Assembly (NCBI RefSeq): GCF_003575975.1
Contig: NZ_QQXK01000022.1
Span: forward strand, 1 to 61,701
DNA from: Galactobacter valiniphilus
Lineage (GTDB): Bacteria; Actinomycetota; Actinomycetes; Actinomycetales; Micrococcaceae
Direction of reading: 5' to 3'
Length of the DNA stretch: 61,701 nt
Shown: positions 42,339 to 50,142 of the stretch, piece by piece
Layout of the letters: every line of letters starts with the position of its first letter
Numbering within the stretch: position 1 is the stretch's first letter
The notes under the pieces: generated by a model
What the model saw: the letters and a program-made list of their open reading frames with translations, nothing else
Told to the model about the DNA's origin: nothing
Database searches by the model: none
Program-made: the position numbers and the translations under genes

Positions 42339-42950
42339 ATGAGCTCTCAGCGCCCCCGCATCGGCCTCACGGGCGGCATCGCCTCCGGCAAGTCAACCGT
42401 CGCCTCGCTACTCGCCGAGCGCGGCGCCCTCATCATCGACGCCGACCGGATCGTGCGCGAGCTGCAGGAACCCGGCGGCGCGGGGCTCGCCGCCATCGTC
42501 GAGGCCTTCGGGCCGGCCATGCTCACGCCGGAGGGCCAGCTCGATCGCGCGGCCCTCGGCGCGCTCGTCTTCGCCGATGACCAGGCCAGGGAACGCCTCA
42601 ACGGCCTGATCCACCCCCTCGTGCGGGCCGAGGCGGCCGCCCGCCTGGCCGCCGCGCCGGCCGAGCAGCTCGTCGTCGAGGACATCCCGCTGCTCGTGGA
42701 GACCGGTCAGGCACCGTCCTTCGACGAGGTGATCGTGGTCCAGGCACCCCTCGAGGTCCGGCTCTCTCGCATGGAGCGTGACCGCGGCATGAGCCGCGAG
42801 CAGGCGCTCGGGCGGATCCAGGCCCAGGCCAGCGACGAGGAACGCGCCGCCGTGGCGACGCAGCTCATCATCAATGACGCCGGCCTGCCCGAGCTCGAGG
42901 CCCAGGTGCGGGCCCTCTGGGGGCGCCTCCTGGCCTCCCGCGAGGGCTAG
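42339..42950 (+). CDS. coaE: Dephospho-CoA kinase
   Basis: Last step of coenzyme A synthesis. The 203-residue kinase has the P-loop IGLTGGIASGKSTVAS, DADRIVRELQEPGGAG, LIHPLVRAE and the LID region RMERDRGMSREQAL. ATG 42339 follows CAGAAT (42327-42332) by 6 bases, a possible leaderless start; an overlapping GAGG is too close to act as a ribosome site. The coaE-uvrB order is common in actinobacteria. Confidence 0.95.
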   Translation: MSSQRPRIGLTGGIASGKSTVASLLAERGALIIDADRIVRELQEPGGAGLAAIVEAFGPAMLTPEGQLDRAALGALVFADDQARERLNGLIHPLVRAEAAARLAAAPAEQLVVEDIPLLVETGQAPSFDEVIVVQAPLEVRLSRMERDRGMSREQALGRIQAQASDEERAAVATQLIINDAGLPELEAQVRALWGRLLASREG

Positions 42951-43031
42951 GTGACTGCCCCGACCCGGCCGCGCGCCGTCGTGCCGTCCCGCTGTCGGCT
43001 GAAAGCCAAGCAAGGCGTCAGGGGAGGGCCG

Positions 43032-43037
43032 TAGGCT
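43032..43037 (+). promoter_or_regulatory. Leaderless -10 element of uvrB
   Basis: TAGGCT, the same hexamer as before polA, ends 6 bases before ATG 43044. No ribosome site and no palindromic LexA box (CGAAC-n4-GTTCG) are visible in the 93-base gap. Confidence 0.65.
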
Positions 43038-43043
43038 GGGTGT

Positions 43044-45155
43044 ATGTCCCTGGCACAGAAGATCGAACGCGTGGTGGCCCCCTTCGAGGTCATCTCGGAG
43101 TACCAGCCCGCCGGCGATCAGCCCACGGCCATCGCCGAGCTCACGGCCCGCATCAACGCAGGCGAGAAGGACGTCGTCCTCATGGGCGCCACCGGCACCG
43201 GCAAGTCGGCCACGGCCGCCTGGCTCGTCGAGGCCGTCCAACGGCCCACGCTCGTCATGGTGCAGAACAAGACGCTCGCGGCCCAGCTGGCCAACGAGTT
43301 CCGTGAGCTGCTGCCGAACAACGCCGTCGAGTACTTCGTCTCGTACTACGACTACTACCAGCCCGAGGCCTACGTCCCGCAGACGGACACCTTCATCGAG
43401 AAGGACTCCTCGGTGAATGAGGAGGTCGAGCGCCTGCGCCACTCCGCCACGAACGCCCTTCTCACGCGCCGCGACGTCATCGTGGTCGCCACCGTCTCCT
43501 GCATCTACGGCCTGGGCACGCCGGAGGAGTACATAGAGCAGATGGTGACCCTCAAGGTGGGGGAGGAGCTGGACCGGGACAAGCTCCTGCGCCGCTTTGT
43601 TGACATGCAGTACGCGCGCAACGACATCGACTTCCACCGCGGCACCTTCCGCGTGCGGGGCGACACCGTGGAGATCATCCCCATGTACGAGGAACTCGCC
43701 GTGCGCGTGGAGTTCTTTGGCGACGAGATCGAGGCGATCCAGACGCTCAACCCGCTCACGGGCGAGGTCGTGCGCGAGGAGACGGAGATGTACATCTTCC
43801 CGGCCTCGCACTACGTGGCCGGCCACGAGCGCATGCAGAAGGCCATCGGCACCATCGAGGCCGAGCTGGCTGAACGGCTCGAGGAACTCGAGGGGCAGCA
43901 CAAGCTCGTCGAGGCCCAGCGCCTGCGCATGCGCACCACGTATGACCTTGAAATGATGGCCCAGATGGGCTTCACGAACGGCATCGAGAACTACTCGCGG
44001 CACATCGACGGCCGCGGCCCGGGCAGCGCCCCGCACTGCCTCCTCGACTACTTCCCCGACGACTTCCTCCTGATCATCGACGAGTCCCACGTGACGGTCC
44101 CGCAGATCGGCGCCATGTACGAGGGGGACATGTCGCGCAAGCGCACCCTCGTGGAACACGGCTTCCGCCTGCCCAGCGCCATGGACAACCGCCCGCTGAA
44201 GTGGGACGAGTTCCTCGAGCGCATCGGGCAGACCGTGTTCCTCTCGGCCACCCCCGGCAACTACGAGCTGGGCCAGGCGGACGGCGTGGTGGAGCAGATC
44301 ATCCGCCCCACGGGCCTCGTTGACCCGCAGGTCATCGTCAAGCCGACCAAGGGCCAGATCGACGATCTGCTGGGCGAGATCAACGAGCGTATCGCCAAGA
44401 ACGAGCGCGTCTTGGTGACGACGCTGACCAAGCGCATGGCCGAGGATCTCACCGACTACCTCGCGGAGAACGGCGTCAAGGTGCAGTACCTGCACTCCGA
44501 CGTCGACACCCTGCGCCGCGTCGAGCTGCTCTCCGAGCTGCGCCAAGGTGTCTTCGACGTTCTCGTGGGCATCAACCTCCTGCGCGAGGGACTCGATCTT
44601 CCCGAGGTCTCCCTCGTGGCGATCCTCGACGCGGACAAGGAGGGCTTCCTGCGCTCCACCACCTCGCTCATCCAGACGATCGGCCGCGCGGCCCGTAACG
44701 TCTCCGGCGAGGTGCACATGTACGCCGACCGGATCACCGACTCCATGAAGCGCGCGCTGGAGGAGACGGAGCGTCGCCGCGAGATCCAGGAGGCGTACAA
44801 CCGCGAGCACGGTATCGAGCCGCAACCGCTGCGCAAAAAGATCGCCGACATCACGGACCAGCTGGCCCGCGAGGACGCGGACACCGCGGAGCTGCTCGGG
44901 CGCTTCGATTACGGCAAGGGCAAGCGCGGCATCACCGGCGCGGCCGGCGCGGCCGGCGCCGCCAAGGCGGAGGACGCCCTGCGCAAGGACGGCCTCGTCG
45001 CCGCCCCGAGCGAGGACCTGATCGGCCTCATCGCCCAGCTCACGGAGCAGATGCACCAGGCGGCGGGCGATCTCCAGTTCGAGCTCGCGGCGCGCCTGCG
45101 AGACGAGGTGGCGGACCTCAAGAAGGAGCTGCGCGCCATGAAGGCGGCCGAGTAG
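43044..45155 (+). CDS. uvrB: Excinuclease ABC subunit B
   Basis: Damage-verifying helicase of nucleotide excision repair. The 703-residue protein has Walker [15 protein letters not shown], the DNA-gripping beta-hairpin [20 protein letters not shown], Walker [11 protein letters not shown], helicase motifs [11 protein letters not shown] and [28 protein letters not shown], and the C-terminal UVR helix pair that binds UvrC ([20 protein letters not shown]). An Ala/Gly-rich linker ([11 protein letters not shown]) precedes the UVR motif. Together with uvrA, uvrC and polA it makes this window rich in repair genes. Confidence 0.98.
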   Translation: MSLAQKIERVVAPFEVISEYQPAGDQPTAIAELTARINAGEKDVVLMGATGTGKSATAAWLVEAVQRPTLVMVQNKTLAAQLANEFRELLPNNAVEYFVSYYDYYQPEAYVPQTDTFIEKDSSVNEEVERLRHSATNALLTRRDVIVVATVSCIYGLGTPEEYIEQMVTLKVGEELDRDKLLRRFVDMQYARNDIDFHRGTFRVRGDTVEIIPMYEELAVRVEFFGDEIEAIQTLNPLTGEVVREETEMYIFPASHYVAGHERMQKAIGTIEAELAERLEELEGQHKLVEAQRLRMRTTYDLEMMAQMGFTNGIENYSRHIDGRGPGSAPHCLLDYFPDDFLLIIDESHVTVPQIGAMYEGDMSRKRTLVEHGFRLPSAMDNRPLKWDEFLERIGQTVFLSATPGNYELGQADGVVEQIIRPTGLVDPQVIVKPTKGQIDDLLGEINERIAKNERVLVTTLTKRMAEDLTDYLAENGVKVQYLHSDVDTLRRVELLSELRQGVFDVLVGINLLREGLDLPEVSLVAILDADKEGFLRSTTSLIQTIGRAARNVSGEVHMYADRITDSMKRALEETERRREIQEAYNREHGIEPQPLRKKIADITDQLAREDADTAELLGRFDYGKGKRGITGAAGAAGAAKAEDALRKDGLVAAPSEDLIGLIAQLTEQMHQAAGDLQFELAARLRDEVADLKKELRAMKAAE

Positions 45156-45219
45156 GGGAGCTTTGGCAAGGCTCGCGTCAAAGTTCACGCCGCTGAAACA
45201 TCTTCTGCGGTAAGCTTGT

Positions 45220-45360
45220 CGCCAGCGTAGGGGAGTATCCGATAGCGCTGCAGATCGTCAACACGCACGGTGGGTCCGAAGAAGTACGGGCGCCCCGAGC
45301 CGGTCGCAGCGGTCGCCCCCGATCCTCTGTGAGGCTTCGGGGCGTGGCGGAGAGACTTGC
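45220..45360 (+). ncRNA. yybP-ykoY (Mn2+) riboswitch
   Basis: Matches the family layout: P1 CGCCA (45220-45224) / TGGCG (45345-45349), the 5' core TAGGGGAGTA, the first loop ATCGTCAACACGC, and the 3' core GTGAGGCTTCGGGGC followed by GGCGGAGAGAC. A -10-like TAAGCT lies at 45211-45216. CTTGCGGGA (45356-45364) / TCCCGCAAG (45379-45387) can form just downstream and overlaps the aptamer's 3' end, so it may be the competing expression-platform stem. It precedes terC, the gene type most often controlled by this manganese-sensing element. Confidence 0.88.
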
Positions 45361-45387
45361 GGGAATGGTTCATACCCCTCCCGCAAG
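45356..45387 (+). promoter_or_regulatory. Expression-platform hairpin of the Mn2+ riboswitch
   Basis: A perfect 9-bp stem with a 14-base loop that shares its first bases with the aptamer end (AGAGACTTGC). Aptamer closure and this stem are probably alternatives, which would couple Mn2+ binding to terC expression. Confidence 0.5.
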
Positions 45388-45421
45388 GACAGGGGTTTCA
45401 CAACGCACTGAAAGGCGGACA

Positions 45422-46588
45422 GTGATTCACTCCGCTTCCATCTTGATGGCGGCCGGCGAAGCTACCGGCCATGCATCGCAGACAACGCCCATCCCCTTGT
45501 GGTTCGAGATCGGGTCCTTTGTTGTCCTGATCGCGGTGCTGCTCTTTGACCTGCTCTATGTGGTCAAGCGCCCCCACATCCCCTCCATGAAGGAGGCAAG
45601 CCTGTGGGTCGCGTTCTACGTCTCCCTCGCCCTGATCTTCTTCGGGCTCATGTGGGTCTTCGTGAGCGACGTCGATGCGCTCCAGTTCCTCACCGGCTGG
45701 GTCACCGAGTATTCGCTTTCGGTCGATAACCTCTTCGTCTTCATCATCATCATGGCGAACTTCGCCGTGCCGAGGAAGTACCAGCAAGAGGTCCTGATGG
45801 TGGGCATCATCATCGCCCTCGTCCTGCGCGGCATCTTCATCCTCGTGGGCGCCGCCATCATCGAGAACTTCGCCTGGGTCTTCTACATCTTCGGCGCGTT
45901 CCTGCTCTTCACCGCCTACAAGCAGATCCGCGAGGCCACCTCCGGCGAGGACGAGGAAGAGGACGAGCCCGGCCTCGTCAAGAAGCTCACGGCCCGCATG
46001 AACGTGGCGCCCCACTTCGACGGCAACAAGTTGCGCACCACCATCAACGGCAAGCGCATGTGGACCCCCATGATCGCGGTGTTCATCGCCCTCGGCATGA
46101 CCGACCTGATGTTCGCCATCGACTCGATCCCGGCGATCTTCGGCATCACTCAGAGCCCGTTCATCGTGTTCACGGCGAACATCTTTGCCCTCATGGGCCT
46201 GCGCCAGCTCTACTTCCTGCTGGGCGGCCTCATGGATCGCCTCGTGTACCTCAAGCACGGCATCGCGGTCATCCTGGCCTTCATTGGCGTCAAGCTGGTC
46301 CTGCACGCCCTCGAGAAGAACGATCTGCCGTTCATCAACGGCGGCCAGCCGGTCCCGGTGCCGCACATCGACACCAACCTCTCGCTCTTCGTCATCGTGG
46401 GCACGCTCGTCGTGGCAATCGTTGCCTCGCTCCTCTCGCCGGCCGGCAAGGCGGCCGCGGCGGAGCACAAGGCGAAGCAGGCCGAGGAGGAGGCCACGCA
46501 GCAATCGCTGCTGCGCGCCGAGATGGACTCCGTGGCCGACGAGTCGGGCCACGACGACCCCGAGCCGCGCACCAGCTCCGGTCACTGA
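45422..46588 (+). CDS. terC: TerC-family membrane protein (Mn2+ efflux)
   Basis: A 388-residue membrane protein with about eight helices and the paired acidic motifs of TerC/Alx: TEYSLSVDNLFVFIIIMANF and ALGMTDLMFAIDSIPAIFGI, whose Asp residues bind metal. A cytoplasmic acidic loop (EATSGEDEEEDEPG) and an Ala/Glu-rich C terminus flank the core. The upstream manganese riboswitch supports a role in Mn2+ export or supply to exported enzymes rather than tellurite resistance. GAAAGG (45411-45416) precedes GTG 45422; ATG 45446 is an alternative. Confidence 0.93.
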   Translation: MIHSASILMAAGEATGHASQTTPIPLWFEIGSFVVLIAVLLFDLLYVVKRPHIPSMKEASLWVAFYVSLALIFFGLMWVFVSDVDALQFLTGWVTEYSLSVDNLFVFIIIMANFAVPRKYQQEVLMVGIIIALVLRGIFILVGAAIIENFAWVFYIFGAFLLFTAYKQIREATSGEDEEEDEPGLVKKLTARMNVAPHFDGNKLRTTINGKRMWTPMIAVFIALGMTDLMFAIDSIPAIFGITQSPFIVFTANIFALMGLRQLYFLLGGLMDRLVYLKHGIAVILAFIGVKLVLHALEKNDLPFINGGQPVPVPHIDTNLSLFVIVGTLVVAIVASLLSPAGKAAAAEHKAKQAEEEATQQSLLRAEMDSVADESGHDDPEPRTSSGH

Positions 46589-46632
46589 GCCGCGCGGCGA
46601 TCCGGCGATCCGCGCGGACGCGTGATCACCTC

Positions 46633-46672
46633 GGCGGGCCCCGCCTCCCCTGGACGGGAGGCGGGGCCCGCC
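46633..46672 (+). terminator. Perfect 17-bp hairpin after terC
   Basis: 46633-46649 pairs perfectly with 46656-46672 around CTGGAC, 44 bases past terC, with no T tract. The rest of the gap to 46823 shows only GC-rich sequence. Confidence 0.8.
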
Positions 46673-46823
46673 GCGTTGCGGCGCCGCGCGCGGCCGAAGC
46701 GACGCCCGGTGGGGCGTCAGGTAGCGGCGGCAGGTGGGGCGCCGGAGGGCGGCCGGCTCGGCGCGGGGAGGGCGGAGGGGAGCACGACGACGGTGCCTGA
46801 CCCGGGTGGGCCGCGAGCGTCGG

Positions 46824-46829
46824 TAGGGT
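46824..46829 (+). promoter_or_regulatory. Leaderless -10 element of the MFS gene
   Basis: TAGGGT ends 6 bases before GTG 46836. Confidence 0.6.
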
Positions 46830-46835
46830 GGTCGG

Positions 46836-48098
46836 GTGAGTACCGCAGAAGCCGCCGCGCCCCCGTCCCCTCAGCAGGTCCGCGAGCACCGCCGTCACCT
46901 CGCGGTGCTGGCCTCGGCACAGGTCCTCTCGGGCCTCGGCAACGGCGCCGGCTTGGCCCTCGGCGCGCTGCTGGCCGCCAAGCTGGGCGGAAGTGAGTCT
47001 CTCGGCGGCACGGTCGCCGTCGCCATCTCGCTCGGTGGCATGCTGGCCGCGCTCCCGCTGGCACGCGCAGCCATGGCGGCCGGGCGCCGCCCGGCGCTCG
47101 ACACAGGTTACCTCATCGGCGCCGCTGGCGCGATCGGCATGATCGCCGCCGCCGGGCTGGGCAGCTACCCGCTCCTGCTGCTCTCCGCCGCCGGTCTGGG
47201 CGTCGGCAGCGCCACGAACCTGCAGGCGCGCTTCGCCGCGACCGATGGTTCGGCCCCGGGTCGCCGCGCCCGGGACCTGTCGCTCGTGGTGTGGGCGCTG
47301 ACGATCGGCGCCGTGCTAGGCCCCAGCTTCGCCGGTCCCGGGGCCCGCGTCGCCGCCGCGTTCGGCCTGCCGACCGATGCCGGGGCCTTCCTTTTCTCCG
47401 CGGTGGGGCTGACGTTCGCCTCCCTCATGATCTGGGTTGGTTTGCGGCCGGACCCGCTCGCCCCCGGCGTGGGAGCGGCGCCGGGGCACAAGCCCTCGCT
47501 CAAGCAGGGCCTCGCCGCGTTGCGCGGGGCACCGGGCGCCGGCGTGGGCGTCGCGGCCGTCGCCGCCGGCCACGCCTGCATGGTCGCGGTGATGTCCATG
47601 ACCACCATCCACCTGCAGCACGTCTACCATGGCACCGGTGACCCGAGCCCGGATGTCCTGGCGCTCATCGGGCTGACTCTCTCCGGCCACATCGGTGGCA
47701 TGTACGCGCTGAGCCCGCTCGTGGGGTGGTGCGTCGACCGCTGGGGCCACCGCCCCGCCCTGCTCGCGGCGCAGGCGCTCTTTGCCGCCTCGGCGATCGT
47801 GTGCATCCTCGCGCCGCAGAACCACCCGCTCGTCTCCGTGGCGCTCTTTGTCCTGGGGCTGGCGTGGTCGTTCTCTTCGATCACGGGTTCCGCTGTAGTC
47901 TCCGACCGCGTGCCGAGCGAACACCGGGTGGCGGCCCAGGGCCTGACCGACTCGGCCATGAGCGCGGGCGGCGTGCTCGCCGGGCTCGGCTCCGGCGCGC
48001 TCCTGCAGTTCCTCGGCGACCAGGGACTCAACGCAGCGAGCCTTGCGGTGGCGGTCGTCATGACGGCGCTGATCCTCGCGCGCATGCCCCGCCGCTGA
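46836..48098 (+). CDS. Major facilitator superfamily transporter
   Basis: A 420-residue carrier with twelve predicted membrane helices in two halves, a basic loop after helix 2-3 (AAMAAGRRPALDTGY, an MFS loop-2/3 variant) and a central cytoplasmic loop near residue 205 (APGHKPSLKQGLAALRG). The second half has SPLVGWCVDRWGHRPALL, the matching A-like motif. The pattern fits drug:H+ antiporter-type carriers, but the substrate cannot be read. It converges on the hydrolase gene across the hairpin at 48122. Confidence 0.88.
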   Translation: MSTAEAAAPPSPQQVREHRRHLAVLASAQVLSGLGNGAGLALGALLAAKLGGSESLGGTVAVAISLGGMLAALPLARAAMAAGRRPALDTGYLIGAAGAIGMIAAAGLGSYPLLLLSAAGLGVGSATNLQARFAATDGSAPGRRARDLSLVVWALTIGAVLGPSFAGPGARVAAAFGLPTDAGAFLFSAVGLTFASLMIWVGLRPDPLAPGVGAAPGHKPSLKQGLAALRGAPGAGVGVAAVAAGHACMVAVMSMTTIHLQHVYHGTGDPSPDVLALIGLTLSGHIGGMYALSPLVGWCVDRWGHRPALLAAQALFAASAIVCILAPQNHPLVSVALFVLGLAWSFSSITGSAVVSDRVPSEHRVAAQGLTDSAMSAGGVLAGLGSGALLQFLGDQGLNAASLAVAVVMTALILARMPRR

Positions 48099-48121
48099 GC
48101 CGGCCCGGCCGGGCACAACAA

Positions 48122-48163
48122 CGGGGTGAGCCCCCTGCGCAAGGGCGCAGGCGGCTCACCCCG
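48122..48163. terminator. Bidirectional terminator between convergent genes
   Basis: CGGGGTGAGCC (48122-48132) pairs with GGCTCACCCCG (48153-48163); inside, CCTGCGC and GCGCAGG extend the stem. It separates the MFS gene from the minus-strand hydrolase gene. Confidence 0.85.
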
Positions 48164-48176
48164 CGATGCTGTGGTG

Positions 48177-49520
48177 TCAGCGTTGAGCGGCGGCCGCCGC
48201 GTCGGTGAGCTCGAGCAACGCGCCGAGCACCGTCCCCGGCTCGTCGGCCAGCCCGTCGTGGTGCAGCTGATCCGACTCCCACACCCGCAGGCCCCGGACG
48301 GCCGCGGCGGTGGCCAGCGAGAGCTCGCGATCCACGTAGACGTCATGCGTGTAGACGGCGGCGGCCACGGGCACGGTGTTCTCGGCGAGCACTTCGGGGC
48401 GGTAGAGGGCTGGCCAGCCCTCGTGCTCCGCGAGCAGCCAGGCCAGCGGCGCGAGCGGGCGCAGCGCCACCGATTCCTCGTAGTCCGAGGGCAGCGCCAT
48501 CTCACCGAGCAGGCGCGGGCGCGGGGCATTCGGGAGGAACTCGGGGAAGTCCGCCGCGCGCACGCGCGAGGCAGCCCAGGCCGTGGGGGCGCCGCTCGAG
48601 TAGATGCTCTCCTGGAGCAGCCAATACAACGGGTGGCCAGCGTGGTCCAGCTGCCCCTGTAAGACACCGAGGAAGCCGGCGCTGAGGCGCGCACCTTCGG
48701 GCGCCTCGACGACGGCGGTCTCGAGCGCAAAGTGCAGCCCCTGCACGCGGCCGTTGCCGCCCAGCAACATGCCGAGGCGCTGCACCGTGGTCTCGGTGAC
48801 CTCGCTTCCGTCGACCAGGTGCTGGGGTGAGCCGGCCGCCCGGCGTTCCCGCACGACGTCGTACACGCGCTGCAAGCGCGCCTCGTCCTCGGGGAACCAG
48901 GAGAAGAACTCCGCCTCGCGCTCGGCCATGCGCGCGTAGGTGGCGCGGTAGACGGCCGCCGCGTCGCCGCGGATCTCGCCCAGGCCGCCCGTGATGAGGC
49001 AGCGCTCGAGCGACGCGGGAGCGAGCGAGAGGTAGCTCAGCGTGACGAAGCCGCCGTAGGACTGGCCGAGGGTGCTCCAGCGCTCGATCGAGAGCGCCTG
49101 ACGCACGGCCTCGGCGTCGGCCACGATATCGGTGGCGCGGAAGTGGGAGAGGTACTCGGCCTGCGCCTCGGGTGTGCCGAGCGCCCCAAGCGTGGCGGCC
49201 TCGACGGCGCTCGAGCCGCCCGTGCCGCGCTGGTCAAGCAACAAGACCTGGAAGCGGGGGAGTAGCTCGCCGAGCCAGCCCGAGGCACCGCCCGTTGGGC
49301 GCAGGGCGGGGAAGCCCGGTCCACCCTGCAGGAAGAGCAACCAGGGGAGCTCCTCGCTGCCGGGGGCGTCGGCCCGCACGGCGCGGGCGAAGAGCTCGAG
49401 GCCCTCGGGGGAGTCGTCCCCGTGGCGCAGCGGAACGGAGAAACGCAGCGAGGACGCGACGGCGCCCCGCCACGTGGTCTCCGGGGTACGGGACGTGAGC
49501 GTGGCGGGGCGCGCAATCAT
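48177..49520 (-). CDS. Alpha/beta hydrolase, proline iminopeptidase-like (S33)
   Basis: A 447-residue hydrolase resembling proline iminopeptidases. The oxyanion motif FLQGGPGFPA (near residue 67), LLLDQRGTGGSS, the nucleophile elbow LGQSYGGFVTLSYL (Ser near 150) and, near the C terminus, AAVYTHDVYVDRE and SDQLHHDGL supply the Ser-Asp-His triad. It should release N-terminal proline or similar residues from peptides; there is no signal peptide, so it acts in the cytoplasm. Five bases separate it from the lipoprotein gene upstream, so both share a transcript. Confidence 0.88.
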   Translation of the reverse strand: MIARPATLTSRTPETTWRGAVASSLRFSVPLRHGDDSPEGLELFARAVRADAPGSEELPWLLFLQGGPGFPALRPTGGASGWLGELLPRFQVLLLDQRGTGGSSAVEAATLGALGTPEAQAEYLSHFRATDIVADAEAVRQALSIERWSTLGQSYGGFVTLSYLSLAPASLERCLITGGLGEIRGDAAAVYRATYARMAEREAEFFSWFPEDEARLQRVYDVVRERRAAGSPQHLVDGSEVTETTVQRLGMLLGGNGRVQGLHFALETAVVEAPEGARLSAGFLGVLQGQLDHAGHPLYWLLQESIYSSGAPTAWAASRVRAADFPEFLPNAPRPRLLGEMALPSDYEESVALRPLAPLAWLLAEHEGWPALYRPEVLAENTVPVAAAVYTHDVYVDRELSLATAAAVRGLRVWESDQLHHDGLADEPGTVLGALLELTDAAAAAQR

Positions 49521-49525
49521 GGGCG

Positions 49526-50101
49526 TCAGTGAGCCGCGGTCAGGACCAGGGAGCCCTTGGCGCCCTTGAGGGTGATCTCGTCGCCCTCGGCGCTGGCCGT
49601 GAGCTTGCCCTCGAGGATCGAGTGCACCTTGCTCGCCACGGCCTCGCCCTCGGCGTCGCCGCACTTGGCGGTGCTCCAGGCCTCGCCGGCCGTGGAGGTC
49701 ACGGTGGCGCCTTTGCCGGAGAGCGCGTAGACGGAGCCGTCGCACAGGCCGATCGTGGTCAACGTGGCGGAGCCGTCCTCGGCGTTGCCGAAGATGGAGA
49801 CGGCCTTGAACACGCCGGGCTCCACCGTGGCGCCGTCCACCGTCACCGAGGCGACGGAGTACTTGGCGACGGACGTCGAGGAGAAGAAGGTGGAGGCATC
49901 CACCGGGGCGGCCGACTCGGAGGTGGCCTCCGACTCGTGCGGGGTGTACGGGGTGGCGAGCGCCGAGCCCGACGGCGTCGGGGAGACGATCTCGTTCACG
50001 TGAACGGGGTTACAGGCGCTCAGGGCCACCGCGGCGACGGCCAGGGGTGCGGCCAGCAGGGCCGCGCGGCGGACGGGGGTCATGCGAGAGAAAGACGACA
50101 T
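49526..50101 (-). CDS. Lipoprotein with a META/HslJ-like domain
   Basis: 191 residues. A basic N terminus (MTPVRRAAL) and hydrophobic stretch end in the lipobox LSAC near residue 30, so the mature protein is lipid-anchored outside the membrane. A Ser/Thr/Pro/Glu-rich linker follows (to about 70). The rest is beta-rich (VASVTVDGATVEPGVFKAV, GSATLTTIGLCDGSVYALSG) with two Cys likely in a disulfide; the META/HslJ comparison is tentative. It would be processed by Lgt. A leaderless -10 precedes ATG 50101. Confidence 0.78.
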   Translation of the reverse strand: MSSFSRMTPVRRAALLAAPLAVAAVALSACNPVHVNEIVSPTPSGSALATPYTPHESEATSESAAPVDASTFFSSTSVAKYSVASVTVDGATVEPGVFKAVSIFGNAEDGSATLTTIGLCDGSVYALSGKGATVTSTAGEAWSTAKCGDAEGEAVASKVHSILEGKLTASAEGDEITLKGAKGSLVLTAAH

Positions 50102-50107
50102 GACGCC

Positions 50108-50113
50108 AGTCTA
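50108..50113 (-). promoter_or_regulatory. Leaderless -10 element of the lipoprotein gene
   Basis: TAGACT on the minus strand ends 6 bases before ATG 50101. Confidence 0.6.
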
Positions 50114-50142
50114 TCGACTCGCCTGAGCCCCCGCCGCGCGGA

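Noticed and set aside
42951..43043. LexA (SOS) box before uvrB, and likewise before uvrA and uvrC
   Set aside because: No CGAAC-n4-GTTCG palindrome was found in these short upstream regions.
45185..45373. Minus-strand 62-codon frame upstream of terC
   Set aside because: It overlaps the manganese riboswitch, has no ribosome site and no recognisable protein motif.
45422..46588. Tellurite resistance as the role of terC
   Set aside because: The upstream manganese riboswitch and the Alx/TerC acidic motifs point to Mn2+ handling; no other ter genes are present.
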